From: Strigamia acuminata
Lineage: Eukaryota > Arthropoda > Chilopoda > Geophilomorpha > Linotaeniidae
Direction of reading: 5' to 3'
DNA: 64,000 nucleotides
NCBI GenBank assembly: GCA_949358305.1
Contig: OX442315.1
Location: forward strand, 19,618,427-19,682,426
The notes under the pieces: model-generated
The model's database searches: none
Seen by the model: only the letters and a program-made list of their open reading frames with translations
Told to the model about the DNA's origin: nothing
Position numbers and translations under genes: made by a program
Part shown: positions 10,016 to 21,200 of the stretch, piece by piece
How the letters are laid out: each line of letters starts with the position of its first letter
Numbering within the stretch: position 1 is the stretch's first letter

Positions 10016-13000
10016 ATGGCGAACGGCGGCGGAAATTCAGCTCGAATCGAGGCGTTGGGAAAGGAAAACTTCGACACATGGAAGATCCAGATGGAAGCAA
10101 TTTTGGATCAACGGGACCTACTCGTGCACGCGGAAGGTACGTCGAAACGACCAGAAACCATCGAAGGAAACGCGAAACGCGTGAAGGAGATCGAAACGTG
10201 GGAGAAAAGTGATCGAACAGCCAAAAATGACATTTTGCTAAATATAAAACAATCGGAACTTCGAATGGCCAAAAATTGCAACACCGCGAATGAATTATGG
10301 AAGAAGTTGCACAGTGTGTACCAATCGAAAGGACCGGCAAGAAAAATCACGTTGTTAAAACGACTCGCAACACACAAAATGGCGGATGGAGAAAACGTGG
10401 AGAATCACTTAAAAGAATTCTTCGAGCTGGTGGATAAGCTACTAGACATGGATTTCAAGATGCCCGAAGACTTCACGACGATTCTACTACTACTAAGCCT
10501 GCCAAACTCTTACGACAACTTCAGATGCGCAATAGAATCGCAAGACAAATTGCCTTCACTGGAAGTTTTGGAGGGAAAGATCAAAGACGAGTCAATCGCC
10601 CGCGGAAAGGGGAAAGAAGACGTATCGGACGCCATGATGGCCAGAAAAACGTTCCAAAAACGTAAGCAACCAAAGAAATACGGCGACGAAAATTCGAATT
10701 CGACCGAGAAGCCAGTTTTCAAATACAAGTGTCACGGTTGCGGAAAAATTGGCCACAAAATCGCCGATTGCCGAAGTAAAAGCAAGAAGGAAAGCGCATC
10801 AAGAGCCGAGAAATCCAAGTACGAATTATTTTTCTGCGAGCAAATCGAGACAGCGCTGATAAGCGAGACGTCACGACCGAAAAATTGGTGTTTGGACAGC
10901 GGCGCCAGCTCCCACATGTGCTCGAACGATTCAACATTTTCGACGATCGAATTCCTGAAAAACCAAAAACTGAATTTGGCCAGCAAAGCGAGTACAAAAA
11001 TCGACGGAAAAGGAACCGCGAAAATTGTCGTCAACACCGGGAACGGAAATGTGAAGCTGGATTTGGCGGAAACTCTTTTGGTACGAGATTTACGAACGAA
11101 TTTGATGTCGGTCGGGAAGATCACAGAACGGGGACACAAGGTGATTTTCGATGATAAATCAGCAGAAGTGATAAATCCGAAGGGAGAAATCGTATTCACC
11201 GCCGAAAAAAGGAACGGACTGTATTACATCGTCGACGAGACCGAGGATGCTGCGACTGCAGCGGAAATCGAAGTCGGAACCGGATCAAAACCTGCAAAAC
11301 CCGCAAGTACGAAAATACAAGAATGGCACAAAAGACTTGGGCACCTGAACGAGTCAAGTCTGAAAATACTAAACGAAAAGGCGGACGGAATGAATTTGGA
11401 AAAGGACGCCAAGCTGCCAACTTGTGAAACTTGCATCGAGGGGAAGCACGCAAGTACGAAATTTCCCGACTCCACGTCAAAAAGCAAAAAACTGCTGGAA
11501 CTTGTACACTCGGACGTTTGCGGACCAATGCCAACAAAGTCCATGAACGGATCAAGATACTTCGTGACCTTCACCGACGACAAATCGAGGTGGTGCAAGG
11601 TGTATTTTCTGAAGCACAAAAGCGAAGTTTTCGAGGCATTCAAGTCATTTAAAACGTTTTGCGAGAGGGAAACTGGTTGCGCACTAAAAGTTTTACGATC
11701 GGACAACGGGAAGGAATATGTAAATAAGAAATTCGACGCATATTTACAAGAAAACGGCATAAAGCGCCAAACCAGCGTCGAACGAACCCCGGAACAAAAT
11801 GGCGTCTCGGAAAGAATGAATAGAACTTTGATCGAGATGGCACGATGCATGTTACTGCAAGCAAAATTGCCTAACTCATATTGGGCGGAAGCAATCAACA
11901 CTGCATGCCACATCCGAAATAAATGCCCGACTAGAAGTTTGGAAAATGAAATCCCGCATCAAGTTTGGACCGGAAGAAAACCAAATGTCGACTATTTTCG
12001 AGTTTTCGGGAGCAGAGTCTTTGCGTTGGACAAGAAACCAAACAAGGGGAAGTTCGAACCGAAGTCAAAAGAATGTATTCTCATCGGATATTGGGACGGA
12101 TCGAAGGCGTATCGCTTGTGGTCAAAAAGCGAAAACAAAATTATAAAAAGTCGCGATGTGAAATTTGTCGAAAAATCGGAAAATGAAACGAATGAAGAAT
12201 GTGAAGAAAACGATAATAACAATAATTTTAATGACATTCTCACCGATTGCAGAACAGATCAAATCGAGAATGGAACCGAAATTTCCGAGGACGAAGTCGA
12301 GAGCGCAGGCGAGAACGAGCCCGACAATGAGGACGAGAGAGAGACGCAACACGAAGAAGCCGAACCTCGTCAGAATGAAAACGCGCAAATAATTCCACGA
12401 CGATCCTCGAGAACGCCAAAACCTTACCCAAATCGAAATGGGGACCCACCCAGAAAGAAATACACCAGAAAGAATCCGACAACAACTAATGAAGTTTTGG
12501 ACGAAATTGCACAGATAGCAATTCTCGACGATCCAACGACAGCGGCCGAAGCTTTGAATGGAAACGACCCACAAGAATGGATGAAAGCGATGAAGGACGA
12601 ATACGACGCTTTAATTGAAAACGAAACGTGGGAGGAGTGCGACCGACCGAAAAATAGAAACGTAATCGGATGTAGATGGGTCCTCCGCACAAAATTTGAA
12701 GCAGACGGGTCAATCGAACGCAGAAAGGCCCGACTGGTCGCCAAAGGATATGCACAGCAGCCAGGCATCGACTACTTTGAAACCTACGCGCCCGTCGCAC
12801 GACCGGGATCAATTCGAATGATGATGGCAATCGCAGCCGAGTTGGGATTGACCGTACACCAAATGGACGCGATAACGGCATATTTGAACGGCGAAATCGA
12901 AGAGGAAATTTTTATGGAATTCCCCGAATATTTGGAATTTATTGCTGGAATAAAAATCAAGAAAGGAAAAGTCTGCCGGATGAAAAGGGCGTTATACGGA

Positions 13001-14116
13001 TTGAAGCAGTCGGGTCGCCAGTGGTACAAAAAACTGGACGAGAAGTTGCAAAAGCACGGACTGAAGCCAACAAACGCAGACCCATGCGTGTATTACCAAA
13101 CGAATGGAGAAGTCATCACGCTCGTCGCAATCTACGTGGATGATTTTATCATCGCAACGAACTGCAAAAGAAACTTGGAGAAATTAAAATCGAACCTGAA
13201 GAGCGAGTTCAAAATGAAGGATTTAGGACAAATTCACTACTGCTTGGGAATCGAGTTTAAACAGGACGAAAAGACGAAATCAATCACGATGGCGCAGAAA
13301 AAATACGTTAAGGACATACTGAATCGTTTCGGAATGCAAGACTGCTCGAAAAACACAACTCCACTCGACGCAAATCAGAAATTGCAGAAAAACAAGAAAA
13401 AGGAGGATGGGACCGACGAAGAGCTACTGGATCCAGAGAAGTTCCCGTACCAAAGTTTAATCGGATCACTAATGTACCTCGCCGTTTGCACTCGACCCGA
13501 TATTTCCTACACCGTCAGCGCATTAAGTCAATATAATACGTGTTTCACCGGAACTCATTGGACAGCAGCAAAACGCGTCCTAAGATATTTGAAGCACTCA
13601 TCGAATCTCGGGCTAAAATTCGAAAAGACCGGAAAAGACTTAGTCGGCTACACGGATGCAGATTGGGGAGCAAACTTGGACGACCGTCGCTCGTACACCG
13701 GCTACTGCTTTAAACTCGCGAACGCGACAATATGCTGGGAAGCAAGAAAGCAGAAGACCGTCGCAACCTCGTCGACCGAAGCAGAATATATGGCGTTGGC
13801 CGACGCGTCAAAAGAAGCAATCTACTTGCGAAACTTCCTAGACGAAATTAAATACATCAACAAGAAGAAAGAAACGACCCTCATTTATAGCGATAATCAG
13901 GGGGCACACAAATTGGTGCGAAACCCAATTTTTCATTCCAGGACCAAGCACATCGACATTCGCCACCATTTCGTTCGAGAAACATGTGAGCGGGGAGATA
14001 TCGACATAGAATTCCTGGAGAGTGAGAAGATGGTCGCCGATGTGTTGACCAAGGGGTTTTTTAAGCCAAAACACGAAGAATTGATCGCCCAATTTGGATT
14101 GAAGGAAATTGTTTAA
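10016..14116 (+). CDS. Copia-type Gag-Pol polyprotein, intact
   Basis: This single 1366-residue frame encodes the structural and enzymatic proteins that copy the element through a cytoplasmic particle. In order it shows a Gag region; a CCHC zinc knuckle (CHGCGKIGHKIADC, from about residue 239); the protease active site DSGASS (Asp near 294); the integrase HHCC zinc region (GHLN...CETC, from about 438); the integrase catalytic core starting HSDVCGP (Asp near 500); an acidic linker; reverse transcriptase with YVDD (about 1040); and RNase H with YTDADWG (about 1212) and STEAEYMAL. Start context AAACGATGG is good and it is the first ATG giving full Gag. There is no frameshift between Gag and Pol, so protein ratios must be set some other way, as in copia where splicing does so. 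No stop or disabled motif was seen. Confidence 0.97.
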   Translation: MANGGGNSARIEALGKENFDTWKIQMEAILDQRDLLVHAEGTSKRPETIEGNAKRVKEIETWEKSDRTAKNDILLNIKQSELRMAKNCNTANELWKKLHSVYQSKGPARKITLLKRLATHKMADGENVENHLKEFFELVDKLLDMDFKMPEDFTTILLLLSLPNSYDNFRCAIESQDKLPSLEVLEGKIKDESIARGKGKEDVSDAMMARKTFQKRKQPKKYGDENSNSTEKPVFKYKCHGCGKIGHKIADCRSKSKKESASRAEKSKYELFFCEQIETALISETSRPKNWCLDSGASSHMCSNDSTFSTIEFLKNQKLNLASKASTKIDGKGTAKIVVNTGNGNVKLDLAETLLVRDLRTNLMSVGKITERGHKVIFDDKSAEVINPKGEIVFTAEKRNGLYYIVDETEDAATAAEIEVGTGSKPAKPASTKIQEWHKRLGHLNESSLKILNEKADGMNLEKDAKLPTCETCIEGKHASTKFPDSTSKSKKLLELVHSDVCGPMPTKSMNGSRYFVTFTDDKSRWCKVYFLKHKSEVFEAFKSFKTFCERETGCALKVLRSDNGKEYVNKKFDAYLQENGIKRQTSVERTPEQNGVSERMNRTLIEMARCMLLQAKLPNSYWAEAINTACHIRNKCPTRSLENEIPHQVWTGRKPNVDYFRVFGSRVFALDKKPNKGKFEPKSKECILIGYWDGSKAYRLWSKSENKIIKSRDVKFVEKSENETNEECEENDNNNNFNDILTDCRTDQIENGTEISEDEVESAGENEPDNEDERETQHEEAEPRQNENAQIIPRRSSRTPKPYPNRNGDPPRKKYTRKNPTTTNEVLDEIAQIAILDDPTTAAEALNGNDPQEWMKAMKDEYDALIENETWEECDRPKNRNVIGCRWVLRTKFEADGSIERRKARLVAKGYAQQPGIDYFETYAPVARPGSIRMMMAIAAELGLTVHQMDAITAYLNGEIEEEIFMEFPEYLEFIAGIKIKKGKVCRMKRALYGLKQSGRQWYKKLDEKLQKHGLKPTNADPCVYYQTNGEVITLVAIYVDDFIIATNCKRNLEKLKSNLKSEFKMKDLGQIHYCLGIEFKQDEKTKSITMAQKKYVKDILNRFGMQDCSKNTTPLDANQKLQKNKKKEDGTDEELLDPEKFPYQSLIGSLMYLAVCTRPDISYTVSALSQYNTCFTGTHWTAAKRVLRYLKHSSNLGLKFEKTGKDLVGYTDADWGANLDDRRSYTGYCFKLANATICWEARKQKTVATSSTEAEYMALADASKEAIYLRNFLDEIKYINKKKETTLIYSDNQGAHKLVRNPIFHSRTKHIDIRHHFVRETCERGDIDIEFLESEKMVADVLTKGFFKPKHEELIAQFGLKEIV

Positions 14117-14230
14117 GAAATATTGTTTTTAATATTTGAATTGTTTGTGAATGAATACTTTAATTTTTTAAATGTCTGAATTGTTTAAGAAAAATGTTTT
14201 GAATTTTGAAATGTAGGAATATTGCCATTC

Positions 14231-14238
14231 AGGGGAAG
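14231..14238 (+). promoter_or_regulatory. Polypurine tract of the copia element
   Basis: AGGGGAAG directly abuts the start of the 3' LTR. This is the expected position and composition for the plus-strand DNA primer. Confidence 0.8.
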
Positions 14239-14454
14239 TGTTGTTTTATTGAATGTTATATTCCTGTCCGCCAGGTGTCTTTACCACCTGTGCACCTGTA
14301 TTTGGCACTGACCAATCAGTGCCCTGTTTTGTATTCAGTGCTCCGCGCACTTTTAAACATCTGTTTCAGATTAAAACCATCACTGTTAATATTTTCACCT
14401 AACAACCACGCGTCTCCATTTTTATGCCTCCAACATATTAGAACAAAAACTACA
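14239..14454 (+). repeat. 3' LTR of the copia element
   Basis: The sequence is identical to the 5' LTR over 216 bp by direct reading, followed by CCTC of the presumed target duplication. Confidence 0.95.
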
Positions 14455-17400
14455 CCTCAGCAGCTATTTACATCTGTTTTGCACTGTATATATGGAGAAA
14501 AGGGTTAGAAGAGTCAATTCATTAAGCCACCTGGGACTGTTTAGTTCTCTGCGGAACGATATTGCCAACAGATTAGCTTGAGTTGAAGTTTGTTAGTTGA
14601 GGTTAGGGCACCGAGTTCAGTGAGCGTCACGTGAAAACAATGCGAGAAGCAGCTGCCATTGTAATAAAAATAAAAAAAAAATAAGAAAAAATCTCGGCTG
14701 CTGTGATTTTCAAATGTTCTGAATTAAGTTAATGGTTTAGAGCGTTTATTGACCAACTTGAATTGCTTCAAACCATTTGTTTCTTTTTATTTTTATATTT
14801 TTTTTTATTTTTATATTTTTTTTTTTTGGTTTTGTAGCCGCAATTTGCTTCTTAATAGGAATTTGGGACAATATATTTGCTGTTGAGGTCCTAAGAAACC
14901 AAAAAGGAATGTGCTTGCTAAGGATTTAGTTTCTATTTTCGGTCTAATGCCGAATATCATGTCCATTGCAAGATTTTTATAAAACATTTTATAATTCGAT
15001 GCTTATCAAATTTTTACTCCAAATCAAAAGGAATGTTGAATTATTAAAGAAAAGAGGAAGAATAAAAAGTTTAAGACATGTTTTGTCGATTTTATTTGAT
15101 CAATTTTTGATAATGTTTGAGAGCGTTTGCTGGTATGTTTTTCTAGAATTTGAGCATTCCGTAAAACATTAAACATTTACATCGGTTAAAAGCTAAAGTA
15201 GAATAAACTAATTTTTCAATTCAACTCTCCAACGAAATTTGCTCGTTGTGATGCGTACAATTACTAAAGAGTTAAACATATTAAAAGTTTTGAAAAGATT
15301 CAATCAGTTACGTACAAAAGTAGGTAGATTAAATCTACTTCATTTATGGCGTATTTATGTAGATTCGCTTTTAAACTTCAACTCAAGCAATCTCATTTTT
15401 AAATGAAACCATCCTTTCTAGTCGACTCCACCCATGTTTTTTAATCTACTTTTTTCCATTCCTTCCCTTGCTTTCCCTTTTCTTTCCTTTTCTTTTCTTG
15501 TCGTTGTATATTTCTTGTTTGTAAAAAAAGTAAAAAGAAAATCAATGTTGAAAAGTTTATTTCTTGATCGATTCACCCTCTTGTTTTGTCGTTTTCAGTT
15601 CATTACTGGAGTTTTCTATTGAGAGAAGTTTTCAGTTTTCTGAGCACACTTTTCCTTTATCGCTCAACTGGGAGCCAATTCCGCGCCATATTTTATTTGT
15701 CCACATCAGTCAATAGTTTTTCCACGACATAATATAAAGAGATGCCATAGCACTTGTTGTTTGCGAGGGATTTTGCAGTAACCCTGGAGCTTTTCTACGA
15801 CTAGAGCCAAATGGCTCCACGGGGGATGGTGGTGTGGTGGGGATGCTCGTTTACTGCGGGCGGTATCACGCATCTCGTTCGCCACCGCTTCATCGCTTCG
15901 ATGCGGACAGCGTTTCCGAAGGTACGCTTTGCACTGTGGTGCAGCAGGTGGCCTAAATCCCATCCAAGAAGTGTCGATTTTCTTTAACGCCTTGCCTTTC
16001 TTGCTTTCTTCTTTTTCTTTTCTTTTCCAACTTCTTTTGGCAACGCTATTTGCTCGCTTTTTAGCCGAGACGAGAAGTCGCTTTTTTCAGCACGCAGCGT
16101 GGACTGCGGGCGTGGAATGGAATGCGAAGAGAGAGAGAGTGAGAGAGAGAGCCGCCGCACCACCTAATGGGCCTTATTGGGCGATGTAAGCGTGCCGAGT
16201 CGTCGCGCGTGTTGTCTGAATTATTCATGGTGTACGGCTGCGCAATCTGACCTGACCCCCCAGCGGATGTGTCCTTCCTTCCTTCCTTCGCAGACAGGCT
16301 GCGGCGTTAGTAGTAGGAGTCGACGGAGAGGTGAGGGGCTGACGGCTGAATTTGCAGCTGCGCCTTCTCCCACGAGCCTTCTTTTAGCCCTCTCCAATCG
16401 CCGATCCAATTTGTCGCTGATTTGTTGGAGCCTGAAAATTGAATCCTAGCACACTACAACCTCCCTTCCTCCGTTTTCCTTTGAACGAGTGTAGACGAAG
16501 AGAGACATTTAAGCGGGTCTGGTGACATGCATTTAGCCTTCTCTTCGCCACCTTTTCCCTCTCCGAACGAGTTAGTTTCCCACTTATGAGAGTGGGTGCT
16601 CGTCTAGAGGTCCAATAAGAATTTTGCTGACGACGTCCATGCACGTGCACAGAGGAACGGTTTACTTTGCGCGCTTTATGTTTTCCTTTTAATCATTAAG
16701 CCGTTAAGCGACCTTAATGGCGTCGACTCGACTTATTCAAGCGAAGCGAGCAACTTTGCCGGAGAAGTTTTAAATTAGTTTTGATGGGAATTTAATCGCT
16801 GATGTTGCAGAAATTTTTATCGAATATTTTCGGCGTCTACTACTCTGCACAATGATTCCCAAATGGATTGTATTGGCTCTTGTTGTTGTCGCGATAAAGT
16901 TCATTTCTCATAACCCTTATCATAGGCAAGTTGACACGTGAAGCAACAAATTGGCTTTGTGCAGCATTGGAAATGGAATTCTACTGAGGTTGAATTCAAG
17001 TAGAAGCGGTATTGCTCAACATCGGATTCCTGTTCGCTCTCATTTTTGTTGACCCCGCTCATAAAACATTCACGAGCAAACGCTCAACATGTGCTTGTGT
17101 GACAGGCTATTGAAAGCTATTTTCGTAAACATCTTTTTAAAACGCTAGAAATTTGTCAGAACAAACTTTAGCACGTCATCAATTTAGAAATGTATATTTT
17201 ACAACTTACACCAGGTATATAGTAAATCTGAATGTTAAAATTTTAACATTTACAAGACGTCACGATGTTGTGAAATAATTAGAAATGACGCATTTTTCTT
17301 TTAAAACGCTGTCATCCGCTGGCGAAATTTAAGTGGTAAATGGACTCGGCGAAATTCACGTCTCTCAAAGCGTCTTTGAATGATTAAAATGGCTGTGTTA

Positions 17401-18285
17401 CTTTGTCACAAGCACCTAGTTGTATTTGTGTGCTGAATCAATCCTTGTCTTATTAATGGCTGTTGCATGAATATCTAGAGCTGTTTGGTTTGCTTTCTGA
17501 GCGCGCTTAATTTGTTCTCCATTTATCTTACGCCTCTCTTCCCACGCACTCTCGTCTCAAGACGTTTTCTATGTTGATTGATGATATCCTCCAATCGTTA
17601 AGTTTTCAAGTAAAAAAAATATATATAAAAAATATATATATATAAAAAAAACTCCAGTCGTGGGACAGATGCTCTTCTTCGCTTTGGGAAGTCGCGTCAA
17701 AAAGAAGTCAATTGAAAAAGAAAAATAAAAAATAAAAACGTCTTTTTATATACTAGCGTGGTCAGTACTCGCAAGGCAATCAACATCTTTATCCATCAGT
17801 CTTGTTCTTGCATGGGCTCTCGGATAAATAATATAAATATAAAAAAGGTTGTTCGATGAATAAGTTGCTGTGTGGTAACCGAAGAGTTACGTTTTTGCTA
17901 CTTTAATCTTATATATATAAGTTATATGTACCGGTAGATAGATATTTTATATTTATTTATCGATCTCTTTAGTGGCGAGGTCACGGTATAGTCTAGTGTA
18001 ACCCTTACACGAGTTTTGGGAATGATGAACGTTTCGTTTCGAGATAAATGATGAGAGCACTTCAGCAGTGAATGAAGTGCCGTTAATTTATTTTTATTTA
18101 TTTTCATTGTTGAGTTAATTTAGTATTATTTCTTGTTGGTTTTGGATTGTAGTCGTGAAAAGGAAGTTTCTGATCCAGTGCACGTTGTCAGGATAAAACT
18201 TGTGTACAGAGAATTTTGAAAGGTGTTCGTTTTATTGATTTATATTCACTATCACTTCTTTTTTTTCTTCCTGCGAATCCTCTAG
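14455..18285. other. Stretch upstream of the first MOCOS exon found
   Basis: No exon was recognised here. The region includes T/A simple sequence (14775-14830), a GA-rich run (16128-16152), an A/TA simple repeat (17612-17651) and a locally GC-richer block (about 15850-16650) with short ORFs. Because the first MOCOS exon in the window begins mid-codon, this stretch is most likely MOCOS intron. The conserved N-terminal motif YLDHAGA of the family was searched for by eye and not seen. Confidence 0.5.
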
Positions 18286-21200
18286 GAGGCATGGAGGTTG
18301 TCAACGAGCGCACGTTTTTGCTTGGTCGATACGTCTATCGAGCGATGTCCATTCTACGCCATGGTAACGGTCGTCCGGTGGTCGAACTTTACTGCCGGAC
18401 ACAATTTGTTGATTCGCAACAGCAAGGCCCCATCGTTACTTTCAACGTGTTAAGAGCGGATGGAAGTCACGTTGGATTTGCTCAGGTAAACGACACGTAA
18501 TTGACAAGAGGATGAAATTTATTGAAAATTGTACGGTTAAGCGCTTTAAAATTTTAACGTCTAATGTTCTATCAAGAGCGAGGTGAAAGTTGGAGTGAAA
18601 TAACTACCTTTTTTGTATAAATTTTTAACTAGCGACTTGGGGTGCTTATCTAACGTTCTAAGTGCTGTAAAGTGCTTCGAGTAAAATTCTAGTGGGTTTT
18701 TTTTTCTTCTTCTTCTTCTTCTCTCTTTTTGTCTTTTGTTTCTCTTATGTCGTTGGGTCCGCATGGGAGACATATAGTACAATGACAATGAGGCGGGGAA
18801 AAAGTTGTGCCTAGTTCCTACACCATTTGCCTGCTGATGGAGAATTAAGGTCGGCACTATGTGTGGCTCCACGGGCGTCTGGCGAATGTGGCGATGTGTC
18901 CTTCGAGTGCTGGAAAAAGCATCTTTGAAGATGGGAATTGCGCGAGGCGTGCAAGAATTGCCCATCCCTTGTTCTATCGACTCATCCGAATGTGATGAGA
19001 AATATTCACGTCCCAAAGCCCCAACAAGGACCAATGATATTCAATGGAAAATTGTAGCCGGCGGCCCAGGTGGAGCCGAGCAATAGCTGATAGGGTTGGT
19101 TGGACGTATTGGTAGCTGACTTAATTTTGTCAAATTGGTTGGAGACGGAAAGATGGTGATTGGAATGGGATGAGGAAGAAGAAGAAGAAAAAGAATAAGA
19201 AGAAAAAAAAATTGTAGAAAAAATAAAAAAAGGAAGTGACTGGAGGGAAAAGTTTGAGACATAGATGCGTGTCATCATAAATTCGTTAGCGGAATGTGCT
19301 TGAGAGGTTATTGTAATGAAAGATTAAGAGATTAATTTATTCCCGGATGCTAATCTAATCACGGTTTTGTAGCGAAATTAATTTGATCAACCTAGATTGC
19401 TGAGGGAGAAGAATTACTTCATTTATATTAGATCACGTGTTAGTTGTATGCGAGTTAAATATTTTTTTTAAATAATTTATTTTATTTTTTTAAATTTTCC
19501 TTAACAAAGTTTTGATAGAGTAAAACCGTTTGAAGTTTGTATGAAGAGTAGCGATTCAATTTAGACTCACTTCCAATTACGGAATGCCCTCTCTCTCTCC
19601 CTCACCCCTTTCTCTTCTGCTCTTTTAGATCTTTTGCCCCTCAAGCCTATAAGTCTCTTTCGCTCCAGTCTTCTCGTGCTAGCAGGAAGAATCAACTTGT
19701 GCTCACCACTAGCACTTCACCGGCACAAAGTCGTAAAAATCGAGTGTGCGGTAGAGTTCTAATTATTTTTATCGTACGACCAATGTGCCATCACTATATT
19801 TGAGCACCGTCGAGCTTTACAGCAACTAACAACTCTTTCTTTCTTCTCTTTAAAAATAGCCGTTCGACGATGGTTCCCACAGCTGCGGCTCTGGCAATTT
19901 TTTTAATCGCTTAAATTCTCACTAGACTTGTATCTACTTGCGTTTGCGATGGAAAGAGGAATGGGAACGAGTTGTATTGTACACGCACCACCTGTCTGAA
20001 GCTATTAAGAGCATCGGACGCAGCTTGAAAAGTGCTGTATGTTTAATGATCTGGATGTAATTTAAGATTTTTGTTACTCTTCTAATCAAATTATTGGAAT
20101 CGTTTGCAAAGAAATGGCGCACTTGCACTATAAAATGTTTTCAAATTAAATTTCGTCTTTTCTTTTCTTAGCAGATTGGTAATATCAATATTTTTTATTG
20201 TTGTTGCGTAGGTTGGCAAGATGGCTGCCCTGCATAACATCCAACTGCGAACCGGTTGTTTCTGCAACACGGGCGCTTGTAGCCAATATTTGAAACTTTC
20301 TGCACAGGATTTGATTGCAAACTACGAGGTAGGACTTTTTTTCTGTGATTTTTTTTTTAATTTTATATTTGGTTTTAAATTTTGAATTTCTTTTTATGCC
20401 TTCAAGGATTAAAACGGTTATTAAATTTTAATTCGTAAAGAAAAAATATTAGATTAACTTGAGTTTCGGGTGTTTGCTCAGTTCAAGGTAAGTTCTATCT
20501 GAGTGAGTTGAAGAATTCCGGTAAAATAAATATTTTTCTTGTATGTAAATTATTCAGTTTGAAAGAAGTCACTTTTTAAAGATAGTTTTTAAAGTTTAGG
20601 GTTGGACGAGTTGTAGTTATGTTTAAGTGTGTTAGGTAACTGTATGTCGACCCGTGTGGTCTAAAGAGCATGGCAGTGATCGATTACATGTTCGTGATGA
20701 GAGCATAGGAAGGCGGACAAAAGGGGAAGGAGAGTTTGCTGCTACTTGTTTGATTGGTACGCTCCCGCCTGCCAGGTGTAACTTCGTTCCTTCTTCCCCT
20801 GGTACAGCTATTCATCGAACCGAGAAATGACTCACTATTCCCCATATGGCATCAAATAAAAGAATGGAAGAGATTTGATTTATAATACACGCTTTTTCTG
20901 AACCATCACATGTATAAGAAACTCGCCAAAATGATGGATAAGGAAAAAAAGTATGGAGGTAAAAGAAAAAAGATACTGGCATCCATTGTAGATCATTTTC
21001 GTTTTGAACGCAATGTCGAGGATAATTATTCTATTTGTGCTGCGATGGCAATGAAACGACGGGGTAATTTGGAAAGATGAAGAAGACTTTTTTTTTTTTT
21101 TTTTTTTTTTTTTGTTTTCTTACAAATGTGGAGCTCTTTTCTTTTGAAAAACGCTGAGAGAGCGAGTTGGAGATATTTTGCCTTTGCCAGCAGGAAGTGT

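Larger units (their letters stand above)
9679..14454 (+). mobile_element. Complete Ty1/copia LTR retrotransposon
   Basis: The element has two 216-bp direct terminal repeats (9679-9894 and 14239-14454) that I read as identical at every position, bounded TG...CA. A primer-binding site follows the left LTR and a purine tract precedes the right LTR. One uninterrupted Gag-Pol frame lies between them. CCTC flanks both ends (ACCTC if the shared terminal A is counted), consistent with a 4-5-bp target duplication. Domain order is Gag, protease, integrase, reverse transcriptase, RNase H, which is the copia order. LTR identity and the intact frame imply a recent insertion that may still be active. Confidence 0.96.

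Noticed and set aside
9715-12881. Many secondary ORFs within the copia element
   Set aside because: They are shadows of the Gag-Pol frame or the LTR leader in other frames.
18561-19034. 157-codon minus-strand ORF
   Set aside because: The Arg/Lys run comes from TTC simple sequence. It has no conserved segment and lies inside a MOCOS intron.
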